Positions 24,991 through 33,483 of a stretch of 64,000 nucleotides of DNA are shown here, piece by piece. Below the pieces are notes generated by a model. The model was not told where the DNA came from and did no database searches. It was given only the letters and a program-made list of their open reading frames with translations. Both the position numbers and the translations under genes were made by a program. Numbering within the stretch: position 1 is the first letter of the stretch; each line of letters begins with the position of its first letter. Origin of the DNA: Crossiella sp. CA-258035 (lineage in GTDB: Bacteria; Actinomycetota; Actinomycetes; Mycobacteriales; Pseudonocardiaceae); contig NZ_CP116413.1 of assembly GCF_030064675.1 (NCBI RefSeq), positions 4,496,001 through 4,560,000 on the forward strand. Direction: 5' to 3'.

Positions 24991-26142
24991 TCAACTCAGG
25001 AGCAGTTTCGCGGCCACCGTCGCCCCGTCGGCCCGCACCGTGCCGGCCACGGCCCGCGCCCGCGCCCGGGTCTCCCGCGCCAGGGCGGTGGTCAGCGCGG
25101 CGGACAGAGAGTCCACGGTCGGCGTCGGACCGTCGTGGGCCGCACCGATGCCCAGCTCGGCCACCCGCGCGGCGAACAGCGGCTGGTCCGCGATCTGCGG
25201 CACCACCACCTGCGGCGCGCCCGCGTGGGTCGCGGTCGTCGTGGTGCCGGCGCCACCGTGGTGCACGACCGCGGCCACCCGGCGGAACAGCGCCTGCTGG
25301 TTGACCTCGCCGACGACGAAGCAGTCGTCGCGGTCATCGATCGGGACCAGGTCCGCCCAGCCGCGGGCCAGGACCACGCGGCGGCCCACCGCCCGGATCG
25401 CCTCGATGGTCACCCGGCCGATGTCCTTCGGGACGTAGGAGGCCATGCTGCCGAAGCCCGCGTACACCGGTGCTTCGCCGGCGGCCAGGAAGGCCTCGAG
25501 GTCGTCCTGGAGCGGGCGGTCATCCGGCAGGATCCACGCTCCGGTCTGCACGACGTCAAGATCCGTGAGGCCCTCCGGCGGACACAGCACCGGGTCCGCC
25601 GCCAGCCACGGCCGCTCGGTGAAGATGTGGTCGCGGACGTTGTCCACCGGCGGGAGGCCGATCTCGGCCCGGTGGCGGTTGAGCGGCTCGCGGTACAACG
25701 CGTTCGCCCGCTCGGCGCCGGCGTCCGGCTCCCCGGTGCCCCGACGTGGCGGCAGGCCGTAGGTCTGGAGGCAGGCGAAGACGTAGCGCAGGCCCAGTTT
25801 CTCGGCCACATCCCGCGCGCCGGCCGGCATCAGGCCGGTCGCCAGCAGCGCGTCACACCCCTCGGCGGCCGCCATGAGCGTGTCGAACCGCGCCGCGACC
25901 AGTTCGGCAGCGAACCGCCGCGCGTCGTCGGGGGTCGGTGGCTTCGCGCCGCCGACCAGCGAGCGCACCGACGAGCCGAGCGGCACGTGCGGCACGCCCA
26001 CCCGCGCCAGCAGCGCCGCGAAGTCCTCATCCGGCGGCGCGACCACCCGTACCTCCGCGCCCAGGCCCCGCAACGCCACCGCGAGCCCCACCACCGGTTC
26101 GACGTCCCCACGCGATCCCACGGTGGTCAGCACTACCCGCAT
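24991..26142 (-). CDS. Glycopeptide-type glycosyltransferase (GtfA/B/E-like, GT1)
   Basis: A 383-aa GT-B enzyme. The start MRVVLTTVGSRGDVEPVVGL is the hallmark of vancomycin-type glycosyltransferases and fungal/bacterial sterol-type relatives. The donor site reads VAAVVHHGGAGTTTTATHAG followed by APQVVVPQIADQPLFA. ATG 26142 is chosen because AAGAGGA lies 7 nt upstream. Neighbours show no glycopeptide or macrolide genes, so it is an orphan. It could inactivate or decorate a lipid or drug, or be left from a lost cluster. The gene upstream is debris. Confidence 0.88.
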   Translation of the reverse strand: MRVVLTTVGSRGDVEPVVGLAVALRGLGAEVRVVAPPDEDFAALLARVGVPHVPLGSSVRSLVGGAKPPTPDDARRFAAELVAARFDTLMAAAEGCDALLATGLMPAGARDVAEKLGLRYVFACLQTYGLPPRRGTGEPDAGAERANALYREPLNRHRAEIGLPPVDNVRDHIFTERPWLAADPVLCPPEGLTDLDVVQTGAWILPDDRPLQDDLEAFLAAGEAPVYAGFGSMASYVPKDIGRVTIEAIRAVGRRVVLARGWADLVPIDDRDDCFVVGEVNQQALFRRVAAVVHHGGAGTTTTATHAGAPQVVVPQIADQPLFAARVAELGIGAAHDGPTPTVDSLSAALTTALARETRARARAVAGTVRADGATVAAKLLLS

Positions 26143-26269
26143 TTCGATCCTCTTTTCCCAGGTCACGGCTCCAAGCCGGGCAAGTCTGAAGCACGGCCCG
26201 GGTCTTGTGGCAAGCCCCCCGGTGCGCTATACGTTGAAGGGGGCAGGGAGCGCGGACTCGGCCAGAGCA

Positions 26270-26480
26270 GGCGCATGGCGTAGCGCATGAGGCCGCTGTA
26301 GCCCACCGACGTGATCCACACCCGCAGTCCCGACCTCGGCGCCTCGATCATCTTGCCGTCGCCGATGCAGAGGGCCACGCCCATGCACCTTCGCCAGGAA
26401 AGCACGACAATTCCCGCCCCGCTCGCCCTGCCCGGGCTGGGCGGCCACCCAGCGGCACGCCTGCTCGACTGACTTTGGCA
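26270..26480 (-). pseudogene. C-terminal fragment of an NlpC/P60 peptidase
   Basis: Two frames give PKSVEQACRWVAAQPGQGE and then GVALCIGDGKMIEAPRSGLR followed by ITSVGYSGLMRYAM. The second part matches the C-terminal half of NlpC/P60 domains (GxxIGDGKMIxAPxxGxxVxV), including the region after the catalytic His. The Cys half is missing and there is at least one frameshift. Confidence 0.5.
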
Positions 26481-26860
26481 CCGGGTGCTGTGAGTCCCCG
26501 GTTCACGATACGTCGAGGACGCCGGCGGCCACCTGACGGAGCGCGGCGGCCAGCCGCTCGCCCTCGCCCTGTGCCAGCAGGCGCAGGGTCGGTTCGGTGT
26601 TCAGCCCGGCGAGCAGGAGATCGACGACCACCTCGGCGTCCAGTTCCGGGATGTGCCTCGGCGAGCAGTGCGCTGATGTGCCTGTGCCAGGACCGGTAGA
26701 CGGGGTGCTCCTCGCCGTGCGGGCGCGGGGCGGCGGTGACGACCTGGCCGAGCGCGGCGAGCAGGCCCCTGTTGCGGCCGACGACCTCGAACACGGCGGT
26801 CAGGAACGCGAGCAGCCGCCCACCAGAGCCGCCGCGGAGTGGGCTTCATGGAGGACAACG
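26480..26860 (-). pseudogene. C-terminal fragment of a TetR-family regulator
   Basis: GRLLAFLTAVFEVVGRNRGL leads into LAALGQVVTAAPRPHGEEHP and YRSWHRHISALLAEAHP. The frame then shifts to EVVVDLLLAGLNTEPTLRLL followed by AQGEGERLAAALRQVAAG. Reassembled, this is the helical ligand-binding C-terminus of a TetR-type repressor. No HTH domain remains upstream. At least one frameshift breaks it. Confidence 0.45.
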
Positions 26861-27660
26861 GTCGCCTGCGGGGTCCGCGGGCGAGGGATCTGTTCCGGTG
26901 TCGGTGTCGGTGGGGAGAAGTGCGCGGTGGTGGGCTGGTTGATCAGCGCCCCGGTGCGGGCGCGAGCTGTTGTCGGTGCGGTCAACGCCTGGCGCACCCG
27001 CCACGACCCGCTCTGCCCGGAGCAGGAGTAACACCCGCCAGCCGCAGCCCGGCGTGGGCGAGAACTCGCCTCCGCCCGGCGGCGCACCGGCCCCCAGGTA
27101 GCGGCACCAGTCGGCAAGCCCGGCGCGCAGTACCGGATCTCATCGGGGTGCCACCGCTGCGCGCTTGGGGTGGGCGGCCCAGAGGTAGCGCATGGCCGTG
27201 CTCACCGGCACGCCGAAGATCCTGCACCGCGAGAGGCAACGATCACGCCACGGCATCCCCACGGGCGTAACCCACGGGGCTGTTCGACCGAATGCCAGAG
27301 TACGGATGTGAGTCTCCGCAGGCAGCAGCCCGCGTCGGTCATGGCTCCCTGACCCAGCAGGAGGACGGTGATCTCCGGACAGAACGGACCCCCATGCGCA
27401 GGACACCTCAGGACCGCGTCCTCCTCTGAGTAGAAATAAACCTCCACCCGCCATGTGTGCGTAAATTGTCACCGCACGCATAGCATTCCGTTGTGCCTTG
27501 ACCAGATCGCCGAGACGCGCCAAAAATTTTGTTCTTCCGCAATGAGTTTTCGTGGCGTATGGTCTAATGTGGAACATCAACAGCTACCGGTTCCGTCATA
27601 GTCGGAACGTATTCTCGACCGTGTGCCGGAACGGTGGATGAATATATGAAGGAGAGAGTC
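26861..27660. other. Gene-poor stretch
   Basis: About 800 bp. Short minus-strand frames show no family I recognise. The last 200 bp before the secreted-protein gene are clearly AT-richer than the surroundings and probably hold its promoter. Confidence 0.4.
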
Positions 27661-27906
27661 ATGGCTAAGATGATGATCAAAACTGGTTTCGTGGGCGTGG
27701 CAGCCGCAGCCCTGCTGACCGTGGGCGGCACTTCGGCGCTCGCCGACCCGATCGCCGAAGTTGACGCGAGTCTCCTAGGTGTGAATGTCGCAGCCAATGG
27801 CCAGCTGAGCGACGCCGAGGTCTCCCTGGTCGCCGGAGCCGATACTGGCCTCGGCACCGTCGATGCCCGTGGCAACGTCGACGTCAACCGCCTCCTCGGC
27901 CGTTGA
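27661..27906 (+). CDS. Small secreted protein of unknown function
   Basis: An 81-aa protein with a classical signal peptide: MAKMMIKTGFVGVAAAALL, then TVGGTSALA with a likely cut after ALA (residue 28). The mature part is about 53 aa, acidic, has no Cys, and has a repeating V-D/N-V rhythm (DPIAEVDASLLGVNVAANG … GNVDVNRLLGR). GGAGAGAG precedes ATG 27661; upstream in-frame ATGs are less likely. A strong hairpin follows, so this is a monocistronic unit. Codon use is less GC3-biased at the start. I do not recognise the family. Confidence 0.7.
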   Translation: MAKMMIKTGFVGVAAAALLTVGGTSALADPIAEVDASLLGVNVAANGQLSDAEVSLVAGADTGLGTVDARGNVDVNRLLGR

Positions 27907-27950
27907 CAGATCACCGTGGCCTGATCGTCACCGGTGACGCTGACGTGGAG

Positions 27951-27989
27951 GGGGGTGCTGTCGGGGTACCCATTTCCGACAGCGCCCCC
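27951..27989 (+). terminator. Rho-independent-like hairpin after the secreted protein
   Basis: GGGGGTGCTGTCGG pairs with CCGACAGCGCCCCC (14 bp, one G-T) around an 11-nt loop, 44 nt after the stop codon. Confidence 0.75.
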
Positions 27990-28635
27990 TCGGCAGGGAA
28001 CCTCGGTTCGCGACCACAGGAAAGCCGCACATGCACGGCAGAAGCCAGGTCTCGATGACCTCACTCGGTTCATGCTGCGGGATGTGAGAACTGTGCTTCC
28101 GTCAATTCCTGCCTAAATGGCGGCATGCCCGAAGGTCGCCGCAGTGCAGTCCTGGCGGGCCACCAGAACGAGAGCCCTGCACCCAAGCGGTTATCCGTCG
28201 AATCGCCGGGTCGCCGAACGGCACGACAAGGAGCGCGCCACTCGGCACGGCCGGTTTGTACTTTGGCTGGCGCTTCGTGGTGCCGTGTTCGTTGGCCAGT
28301 TCGAGCATGGACAGGAAGTCGCGATCACTGATCTCATCGCAGCCGCAAGCACGCTGGATGAACTGCCGTTCCTCGCACAGTCCGCAGTAGCCGACGGATT
28401 CTGCAAACCCGTGGTGACGGGATCAAGCAGACCGAGGTAGGCAGCGCGGACCGAGCGCGTAGTCGCGGACAACAGCGCGCCCAGCTTCTCTGCATGTGTC
28501 AAGGACGCTGAAGCCATGCCCGGAGACGTCGATTCTGGTGCCAAGTAGGCAGCGAGATGACCGGGTAGACTTTCCGCAGGTCAGGCCAGCATCATGATTC
28601 GCATGAACACCTGCCTTGTGCAGGGATGTGACATT
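27990..28635. other. No recognisable gene
   Basis: About 650 bp; short frames on both strands show no known motif. It abuts the CRISPR A flank. Confidence 0.35.
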
Positions 28636-28644
28636 CTTGTGTCC

Positions 28645-29053
28645 GAGGGGGAACTTGAACCCGGCAGCACGTGAAATCTCCCAAATATTGGGGAATCACG
28701 CAGTCAGGATACCTCTTCATGCTGCGGGCGCGCGATGGCGGCCACCGCCCTCCGTGGGTGGCGACCGACTCCTTCTGTAAGTCGTATGTTGCTGGTTGAA
28801 CGTGTCGACGGCGGACGGTGGTCGGCAAATCCGGGCGTTCGCCGAGCGACGGGTGCTTGTGGCGGCGGCGCTGGTGGTGCACGTCGCCGGTGAGCCCCAG
28901 CCTGTTACGGCCTTCGTGGCGAAGCCAGGCGACCGCGAGTGGTGCGTGAGGTCGGCGGCGCTGTTTCCGGGGAAGGCTCGCGCTCCTGCACTTCCTGGAG
29001 TGCGCGGAACGTTGGTGACGGCGAATGCCGCCACGTCGTCGTCCCTGCCATGG
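28645..29053. repeat. Array A trailer flank, duplicated at 49211-49618
   Basis: Begins ACTTGAACCCGGCAGC and contains AAATCTCCCAAATATTGGGG, AATCACGCAGTCAGGATACC and GGGCGTTCGCCGAGCGACGG. It ends TGCCATGGAGGACC at the first degenerate repeat. The same blocks occur in the same order in the flank of array B with scattered substitutions and small indels. The two flanks derive from one ancestral locus. Confidence 0.8.
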
Positions 29054-29442
29054 AGGACCGCCCGCGCGGGGACGAACTGCACGACTGGCGAGCAACCTGG
29101 CGCGTGGTCAGGGCCACCCCGCCTGCGCGGGGACGACCGGCCGCGGTTCCGGATCGCCGCGGCGATCGGTGGACCACCCCTGCCTGCGCGGGGACGACCC
29201 GACTGCCGACCAGTACTTCCTGACCAAGTCCGGACCAGCCCCGCCTGCGCGGGGACGACGCGGTGGCCGAGCAGAGCCAGCTCACCGATCGGGGACCACC
29301 CCCGCCTGCGCGGGGACGACTGCCCGTAAAGGTGAGCTGCGAGCTCCTTGGGGGGACCACCCCCGCCTGCGCGGGGACGACCGGGCTAGTTCACTGGTCT
29401 GGGGCCGCGAGCAGGGACCACCCCCGCCTGCGCGGGGACGAC
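29054..29442 (-). CRISPR. CRISPR array A (type I-E repeat family), 7 repeats
   Basis: Repeats of 28 nt, on the minus strand starting GTCGTCCCCGCGC and ending GGCGGGGGTGGTCC, at 29054 (degenerate, 22 nt), 29111, 29171, 29232, 29293, 29354 and 29415. The period is 61 bp with 33-nt spacers. The leader is on the right (29443 on), so crRNAs read leftward. Two trailer-end spacers are shared with array B; one spacer between them (29138-29170) and three leader-side ones are unique. Cas proteins must act from the main locus. Frames across the array encoding PRAGG-type peptides are artefacts. Confidence 0.97.
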
Positions 29443-29510
29443 ACTTTCTGACCTGCGGCTCTGTGGGTGCTGGAGCGGTTTCTCATTCACTTTCGGCAGG
29501 CTGTGGTTCA
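29443..29510 (-). promoter_or_regulatory. Leader of array A
   Basis: Closely matches the array B leader (ACTT.CTGACCTGCGG.TCTGTGGGTGCTGGAGCGGTTT), including the AT-richer ATTCACTTTC segment. It should support transcription and spacer integration. Confidence 0.65.
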
Positions 29511-29700
29511 TCTTCGTCCGAAGCGTCGGCGTTTGCTGGCATCGTTCCACCCCGGTCTACCGACCACCCCGTCTGGGTGGCCGCCCGCGTTTCGGGGGTG
29601 GGGCGGAGCATCAGGTTGATGCCCTCGAGGTCCACCGGGACCCAGTTGTGCTCGGCGCTTCCGGACCGGTTTCGCGCGGTGAAACTGGGAACGGCCCGGT
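29483..29700 (-). pseudogene. Truncated cas2e
   Basis: The minus-strand frame has EHNWVPVDLEGINLMLRPTP and ATQTG, nearly identical to the C-terminal part of the intact Cas2 at 51232-51591. The N-terminal two thirds are missing and replaced by unrelated sequence containing a lone CRISPR repeat. The C-terminal tail is read in a different frame from the intact gene because of an indel. Confidence 0.8.
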
Positions 29701-29728
29701 CGCCGAGCCCGGCGCGACCACCTTGGCG

Positions 29729-29756
29729 GGACCAGCCCCGCCTGCGCGGGGACGAC
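29729..29756 (-). repeat. Isolated CRISPR repeat
   Basis: A single 28-nt repeat (variant GGACCAGCCCC… on the plus strand) 287 bp to the right of array A, between the cas2 remnant and the methylase fragment. It marks a recombination junction rather than an active array. Confidence 0.9.
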
Positions 29757-29904
29757 GCGATCTGCTCTGGCAGGACCGTCATCTGTTGCTCGTCGCGGCC
29801 GTTGACCAGCCGCAGGCCCCACGTGGTTGATCCTGGCCGAGCCGCACCCGGCTACCGAAGCCCGGCCGCAGCTTCGCAGGACTGTGAAACGTCGGAAGAA
29901 GGCA

Positions 29905-30180
29905 CCGCGCCGGAGACCAACTGGGCCGAGTACGCCCCGGCCGTGCACCGCTGGGAAGCCGTAGTCGGGCGCCGAACCCCAGACCCCACCCAGCTCGGCA
30001 AACCCGTGCTATCGCCAGCCTTCGTCGAACACCTCATGGGCCTGCCACCCGGCTGGGTCGCCGACCTCGACCTGCCCCGCACCGCCCAGTTGCGCGCCCT
30101 GGGCAACGGCGTGGTGCCCCAGCAGGTCGCCTACGCACTCACCGCCCTCCTGGCCGACTTCGCCGCACTCACCCGGGGCG
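29905..30180 (+). pseudogene. C-terminal fragment of a phage-type DNA cytosine methylase
   Basis: YAPAVHRWEAVVGRRTPDP is followed by SPAFVEHLMGLPPGWVADL and LRALGNGVVPQQVAYALTAL. This is the conserved end of actinophage/actinomycete C5-type DNA methylases (MGLPxGWV … ALGNGVVPxQ). The catalytic PC motif and the start are absent; the frame simply continues out of the CRISPR array. Confidence 0.65.
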
Positions 30181-30486
30181 AGCACCGCGGGTGCACAGCG
30201 AAGGCGGTGCGGGCGGCATGCCCAGGCGCACCGAGTTCCCAGGTTCCGGCCCAGCGCTGCGACTGCTGTCACTTCGCGTGGAGGAGAAACGATCAGCCAA
30301 GCAACCAGCGGAACTGACCGCTGCTTCCGAGCTCCTCAACCGCCCGTTCGACCGATCCTCGGTCAGTTCCCGGACCGTGATGACGTTTTTCTCGTAGAGC
30401 CTGACCGCCCTGGCGCTCGATCGGGCGGCCGCGACCCGCGAGGGGTGCTGGGGCGGATGGCGGCGCGTCAGTGATTCAACGCCTGC
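30181..30486. other. No recognisable gene
   Basis: About 300 bp between the methylase fragment and the merB-like stop; nothing recognised. Confidence 0.4.
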
Positions 30487-31536
30487 TCATGTCGGGCCAA
30501 GCGAGGGATGGCTGCTCGGTGCGTGCTGGTCGAGCAGTGCGCCAAAGATCTGGCGGCCCAAATGTTCGGCGGTGGTGGTGTCGAGGAGTTCGCCGGGGGT
30601 GCTGGGGTGCTTGCTCATCCAGAGGTGGGCAGTGGCTGGGGTGGTGAAGGCGTTGATGTCGTCGCAGCAGCAGTCAGCTGACGGTCCAGTGCCGGTGGCC
30701 GCGCTGGAGAACACGACCGCGGTGGCGGGTTCCCAGTTGTAGCGTCCGTTGTGGACGGTTATGACAACCCGATCACCGGTGACCGGGTCGATGGAGGTGA
30801 TGGTCGCGTCCGTGCCGAGCATCGCCGGCATGCCGAGGGCGTCGATGGCGCACATGGCTGACACCGTCAGGCCGGTGGCGAGCCGGACGTGGTGGCGGGT
30901 CGGGACCGAGGAGAACGGGTAGGCGATCCTGATCGCTCCTGCCGGGTCAAGACGGATCACGTCCGCGTCGTGCAAGCGCGTCAGAACTGAGTCCGCAGTG
31001 GCGCCTTCGGATGCCGCGACCGGCTGGAGCTGTTCCCGGGACGGGGGCCGGCCGGTGGCGGCGAACGCCCGCAGGATCGCCTGGTGCACCGCGTACGCGG
31101 CCGGGTCGTCAGGTGCGGTGCGGGCACGCCACACCCGCAGGTCCTCCGCTGAGGAGATGACGTTCCCGGCCAAGTCGCAGCAGTCCGACGATCCCGGCAT
31201 CGCCGGGCCGTGGGCGGACCGCGGCGGGGGAGTGCTCAGCGGGCCGAGGGCGGCGCGGAGCTGCGACGGTGTCGGCGTGCCCGTCGGGCTTCCCTGTTCG
31301 TCGCGGTAGATCCGGCACGACACGTTGGGTGTCTGGCCGGGTTCGGCGAAGGGGTCGGCACCGTCGACGAGCAGGGTCGGCGAGCCGTTCATGCCGGTCT
31401 GTGCGGCCTGCTCGGCGGTGTCGACCACCTCGATGGTGACGGTGACGTCCTCGCGGCCGGAGAGCACCTCGGCCAGCCGCTGCCGGAGCGGAGCGAGGTT
31501 CGGGCAGTCCGGGACGGCCAGGATCCGTAGTTTCAC
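30487..31536 (-). CDS. Alkylmercury-lyase-like protein with N-terminal thioredoxin-like domain
   Basis: A 349-aa protein. Residues 1-100 form a thioredoxin-like domain (VKLRILAVPDCPN, Cys 11 only, then NGSPTLLVDG). Residues 130-330 resemble MerB: a winged-helix part, then SAMCAIDALG with Cys229 and Asp232 at the MerB catalytic Cys/Asp positions, and DCCCDDIN (Cys289-291) where MerB has its second Cys. It should cleave carbon-mercury bonds and deliver Hg(II). The GTG start overlaps the merR stop (GTGA). No merA is nearby, so reduction of Hg(II) must occur elsewhere, or the thioredoxin part handles the metal. Confidence 0.82.
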   Translation of the reverse strand: MKLRILAVPDCPNLAPLRQRLAEVLSGREDVTVTIEVVDTAEQAAQTGMNGSPTLLVDGADPFAEPGQTPNVSCRIYRDEQGSPTGTPTPSQLRAALGPLSTPPPRSAHGPAMPGSSDCCDLAGNVISSAEDLRVWRARTAPDDPAAYAVHQAILRAFAATGRPPSREQLQPVAASEGATADSVLTRLHDADVIRLDPAGAIRIAYPFSSVPTRHHVRLATGLTVSAMCAIDALGMPAMLGTDATITSIDPVTGDRVVITVHNGRYNWEPATAVVFSSAATGTGPSADCCCDDINAFTTPATAHLWMSKHPSTPGELLDTTTAEHLGRQIFGALLDQHAPSSHPSLGPT

Positions 31537-31940
31537 GACGATTCTCCGGTCTGCTCGTGCAGGGTGTGCAGCAGGGTGCAGCCACGGTCGTTGCGCGGTA
31601 GGTCGCAACGGTCCACCAACTCGCTCAGGGAGTTCCGCATCCGGATCAGGTCCGTGACCCGGTCCTCGATGTCGGCCAACCGGGCCGCTGCCAGCGTCCG
31701 CGCGGCATCGCAGGACGTCGGCCCGCCGTCGGCCAGGTGCAGCATCTCCTCGGTCTCGTCCAAGGTGAACCCGAGCGCCTGGGCACGTTTGATGAACCGC
31801 AGCCGCAACAAGGCCTCGGCAGGGTACTCGCGATAGCCCGACGTCGACCGCGCCGGCGGGGCCAACAGGCCCCGGCGCTCGTAGTACCGCAGCGTTTGCG
31901 GATTCACCCCGGCCTGCTGGGCCAGTTCACCGGTGCGCAC
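31533..31940 (-). CDS. merR: MerR, mercury-responsive regulator
   Basis: A 135-aa MerR-family activator: N-terminal HTH (MRTGELAQQAGVNPQTLRYY) and a coiled-coil dimer helix. The three Hg ligands are Cys77, Cys112 and Cys121; spacings of 35 and 9 equal those of the classical MerR (82/117/126). Metal specificity is therefore well supported. GTG 31940 is chosen because the family start aligns and the promoter ends 7 nt before it, giving a leaderless mRNA. It forms an operon with the merB-like gene. Confidence 0.9.
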   Translation of the reverse strand: MRTGELAQQAGVNPQTLRYYERRGLLAPPARSTSGYREYPAEALLRLRFIKRAQALGFTLDETEEMLHLADGGPTSCDAARTLAAARLADIEDRVTDLIRMRNSLSELVDRCDLPRNDRGCTLLHTLHEQTGESS

Positions 31941-31946
31941 GAGGTC

Positions 31947-31977
31947 AGCATGAACCCTGTACCCGGGTACAAGGCAA
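31947..31977 (-). promoter_or_regulatory. MerR-type promoter with 19-bp spacer and operator dyad
   Basis: On the minus strand: -35 TTGCCT (31977-31972), a 19-bp spacer and -10 CATGCT (31952-31947). The dyad CCCTGTACCCGGGTACAAGG (31955-31974) fills the overlong spacer, which MerR proteins untwist for activation. Transcription would start at or next to the merR GTG. Confidence 0.8.
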
Positions 31978-32201
31978 GAGCCCGTGGCATCCGGCACTGA
32001 CCGGTGCCGTGCCGATCTGCGTGATCCTCTTGACGAGGAGGCATTCGCCCGCCTGCTGATACCGATCGGGATCCATGGCGAGCGGCAGCCGCGTCATGAG
32101 TTGCGGTGTGTGGTCACAGACCGATCTGGAGTTGCACTACCTGTGGTAACGAGACCAGTCTGTGCTCCTCGTCCATTGTGGTCGGTCGTAGCGTGCCGTG
32201 G

Positions 32202-33479
32202 ATGACAGCCCTCTGGACCCGGATTCACGCCCAGCTCAGCCTCCCACCGTCCGAGCTGACCTACGAGATGGTGCGGGAAGCCGTGGCACAGAAGGTTTGT
32301 GCCACTGACGATCTGCGCTGGATACCATCGATGCCATCGCCCGGCAGCGAAGACGGGCACGACTTCGGCACCGCCGTCGCGGCGCTGGCCAACGCCGAGG
32401 GCGGGATCGTCGTTGTCGGGGTGACCGACGTGGACGGTGCCGCTGAGAAGATCATCCCCGTTCCGGTTGACCTTGCGCCGCAACGCGAACTACGTGCGCT
32501 GGCCGCCTCCTGCGTCAGGCCCCTGGTCGACGGGATGGTCATCGCGCCGTTGGCCGCGGGCACTGGCGAGGGTGGTGTGCTGGTTGTCGCCGTGCCGGGC
32601 AGTGTGGACGCGCCGCATGTCGTCGGGGAGTTGTCCGCGTTGGGGGCACCGTACTTTGCCGGAGCGGACCTCCGATGGATGAGCGAGCACCAGCTCGCCC
32701 AGGCCTACCGCAACCGCTTTCGCGCCGCGGCGGACCAACGGGACGCCATCGCCGAACTTACCGCCCGCGCGGATGCGCTGATCGAGCCGGCGGAGCGCAC
32801 ATGGCTGGTGGTGACGGCCGTTCCTGCCAGGAACGGGAAAGCCGCATCACCGCCTCTACCGCGCGCGGAGGTCGCAGCGGTGCTGGAGGCTGGCCTGAAG
32901 CTGGGGCACGAGGCGTACCCGATACGAGGCGACCGCTTCGACGTCCTGAGGTTGTTGTCCTCAGACGCCATCCGCAATCCGAGAACCGGCCTGCGATGCT
33001 GGGTGGTCCGGTCGAACCACTACGCCGAACCACTCGAGCGTGACGACCTGGTTCATGTTGAGCTGCACCAAGACGGCTCCGTGCTCATGGCGGTCGCGGT
33101 CGACAAGTTGGTGCTCCGCGAGGAACAGGCCGCTGTGGGCAGGCGTGTTCCGGTCAAGGCGGTCGAGGCTGTTGTCATGGAGGCGGTGGCGGTCGCGTCG
33201 GCGTACAGCCGCAATCGTGGGCGCACGAGCTTGCTCCGCACGCGGGTGGAGTTCCGCACCGCCGAGACGGATGTTGCCCTGCTGGCGGTGGACAGCATCG
33301 GGTACATGTCGAACTTCATGCAGGTGGTGCCGGGCTCCCGGGCGGTACGCCGGCCGGTGGCCGTCGAGGCGGAGCTCGACCCGATCGGCGAGGTCGACTC
33401 GCTGCGCGGGTTCGCAGGCCGGCTCGCCCAGGACATCCTGCACCAGTTCGGCGTCGAGCGGTGCGCGCTCCTGGGCTGA
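32202..33479 (+). CDS. AlbA_2/Schlafen-type ATP-binding-domain protein
   Basis: A 425-aa protein. The segment HDFGTAVAALANAEGGIVVV ending GVTD (residues about 50-75) is the AlbA_2 (Schlafen/divergent AAA-4) core, N-A-x-GG-hhhhGV. The C-terminal half (residues 200-425) has no motif I can name but is well-structured alpha/beta. AlbA_2 proteins occur as regulators and in defence loci. ATG 32202 is the first start consistent with the domain; earlier in-frame ATGs encode Cys-rich non-family sequence. It is divergent from merR. Confidence 0.65.
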   Translation: MTALWTRIHAQLSLPPSELTYEMVREAVAQKVCATDDLRWIPSMPSPGSEDGHDFGTAVAALANAEGGIVVVGVTDVDGAAEKIIPVPVDLAPQRELRALAASCVRPLVDGMVIAPLAAGTGEGGVLVVAVPGSVDAPHVVGELSALGAPYFAGADLRWMSEHQLAQAYRNRFRAAADQRDAIAELTARADALIEPAERTWLVVTAVPARNGKAASPPLPRAEVAAVLEAGLKLGHEAYPIRGDRFDVLRLLSSDAIRNPRTGLRCWVVRSNHYAEPLERDDLVHVELHQDGSVLMAVAVDKLVLREEQAAVGRRVPVKAVEAVVMEAVAVASAYSRNRGRTSLLRTRVEFRTAETDVALLAVDSIGYMSNFMQVVPGSRAVRRPVAVEAELDPIGEVDSLRGFAGRLAQDILHQFGVERCALLG

Positions 33480-33483
33480 CCGC

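Noticed and set aside
29025-30317. A 430-codon frame spanning array A and the methylase fragment
   Set aside because: It reads through CRISPR repeats; only the C-terminal methylase block is of protein origin.
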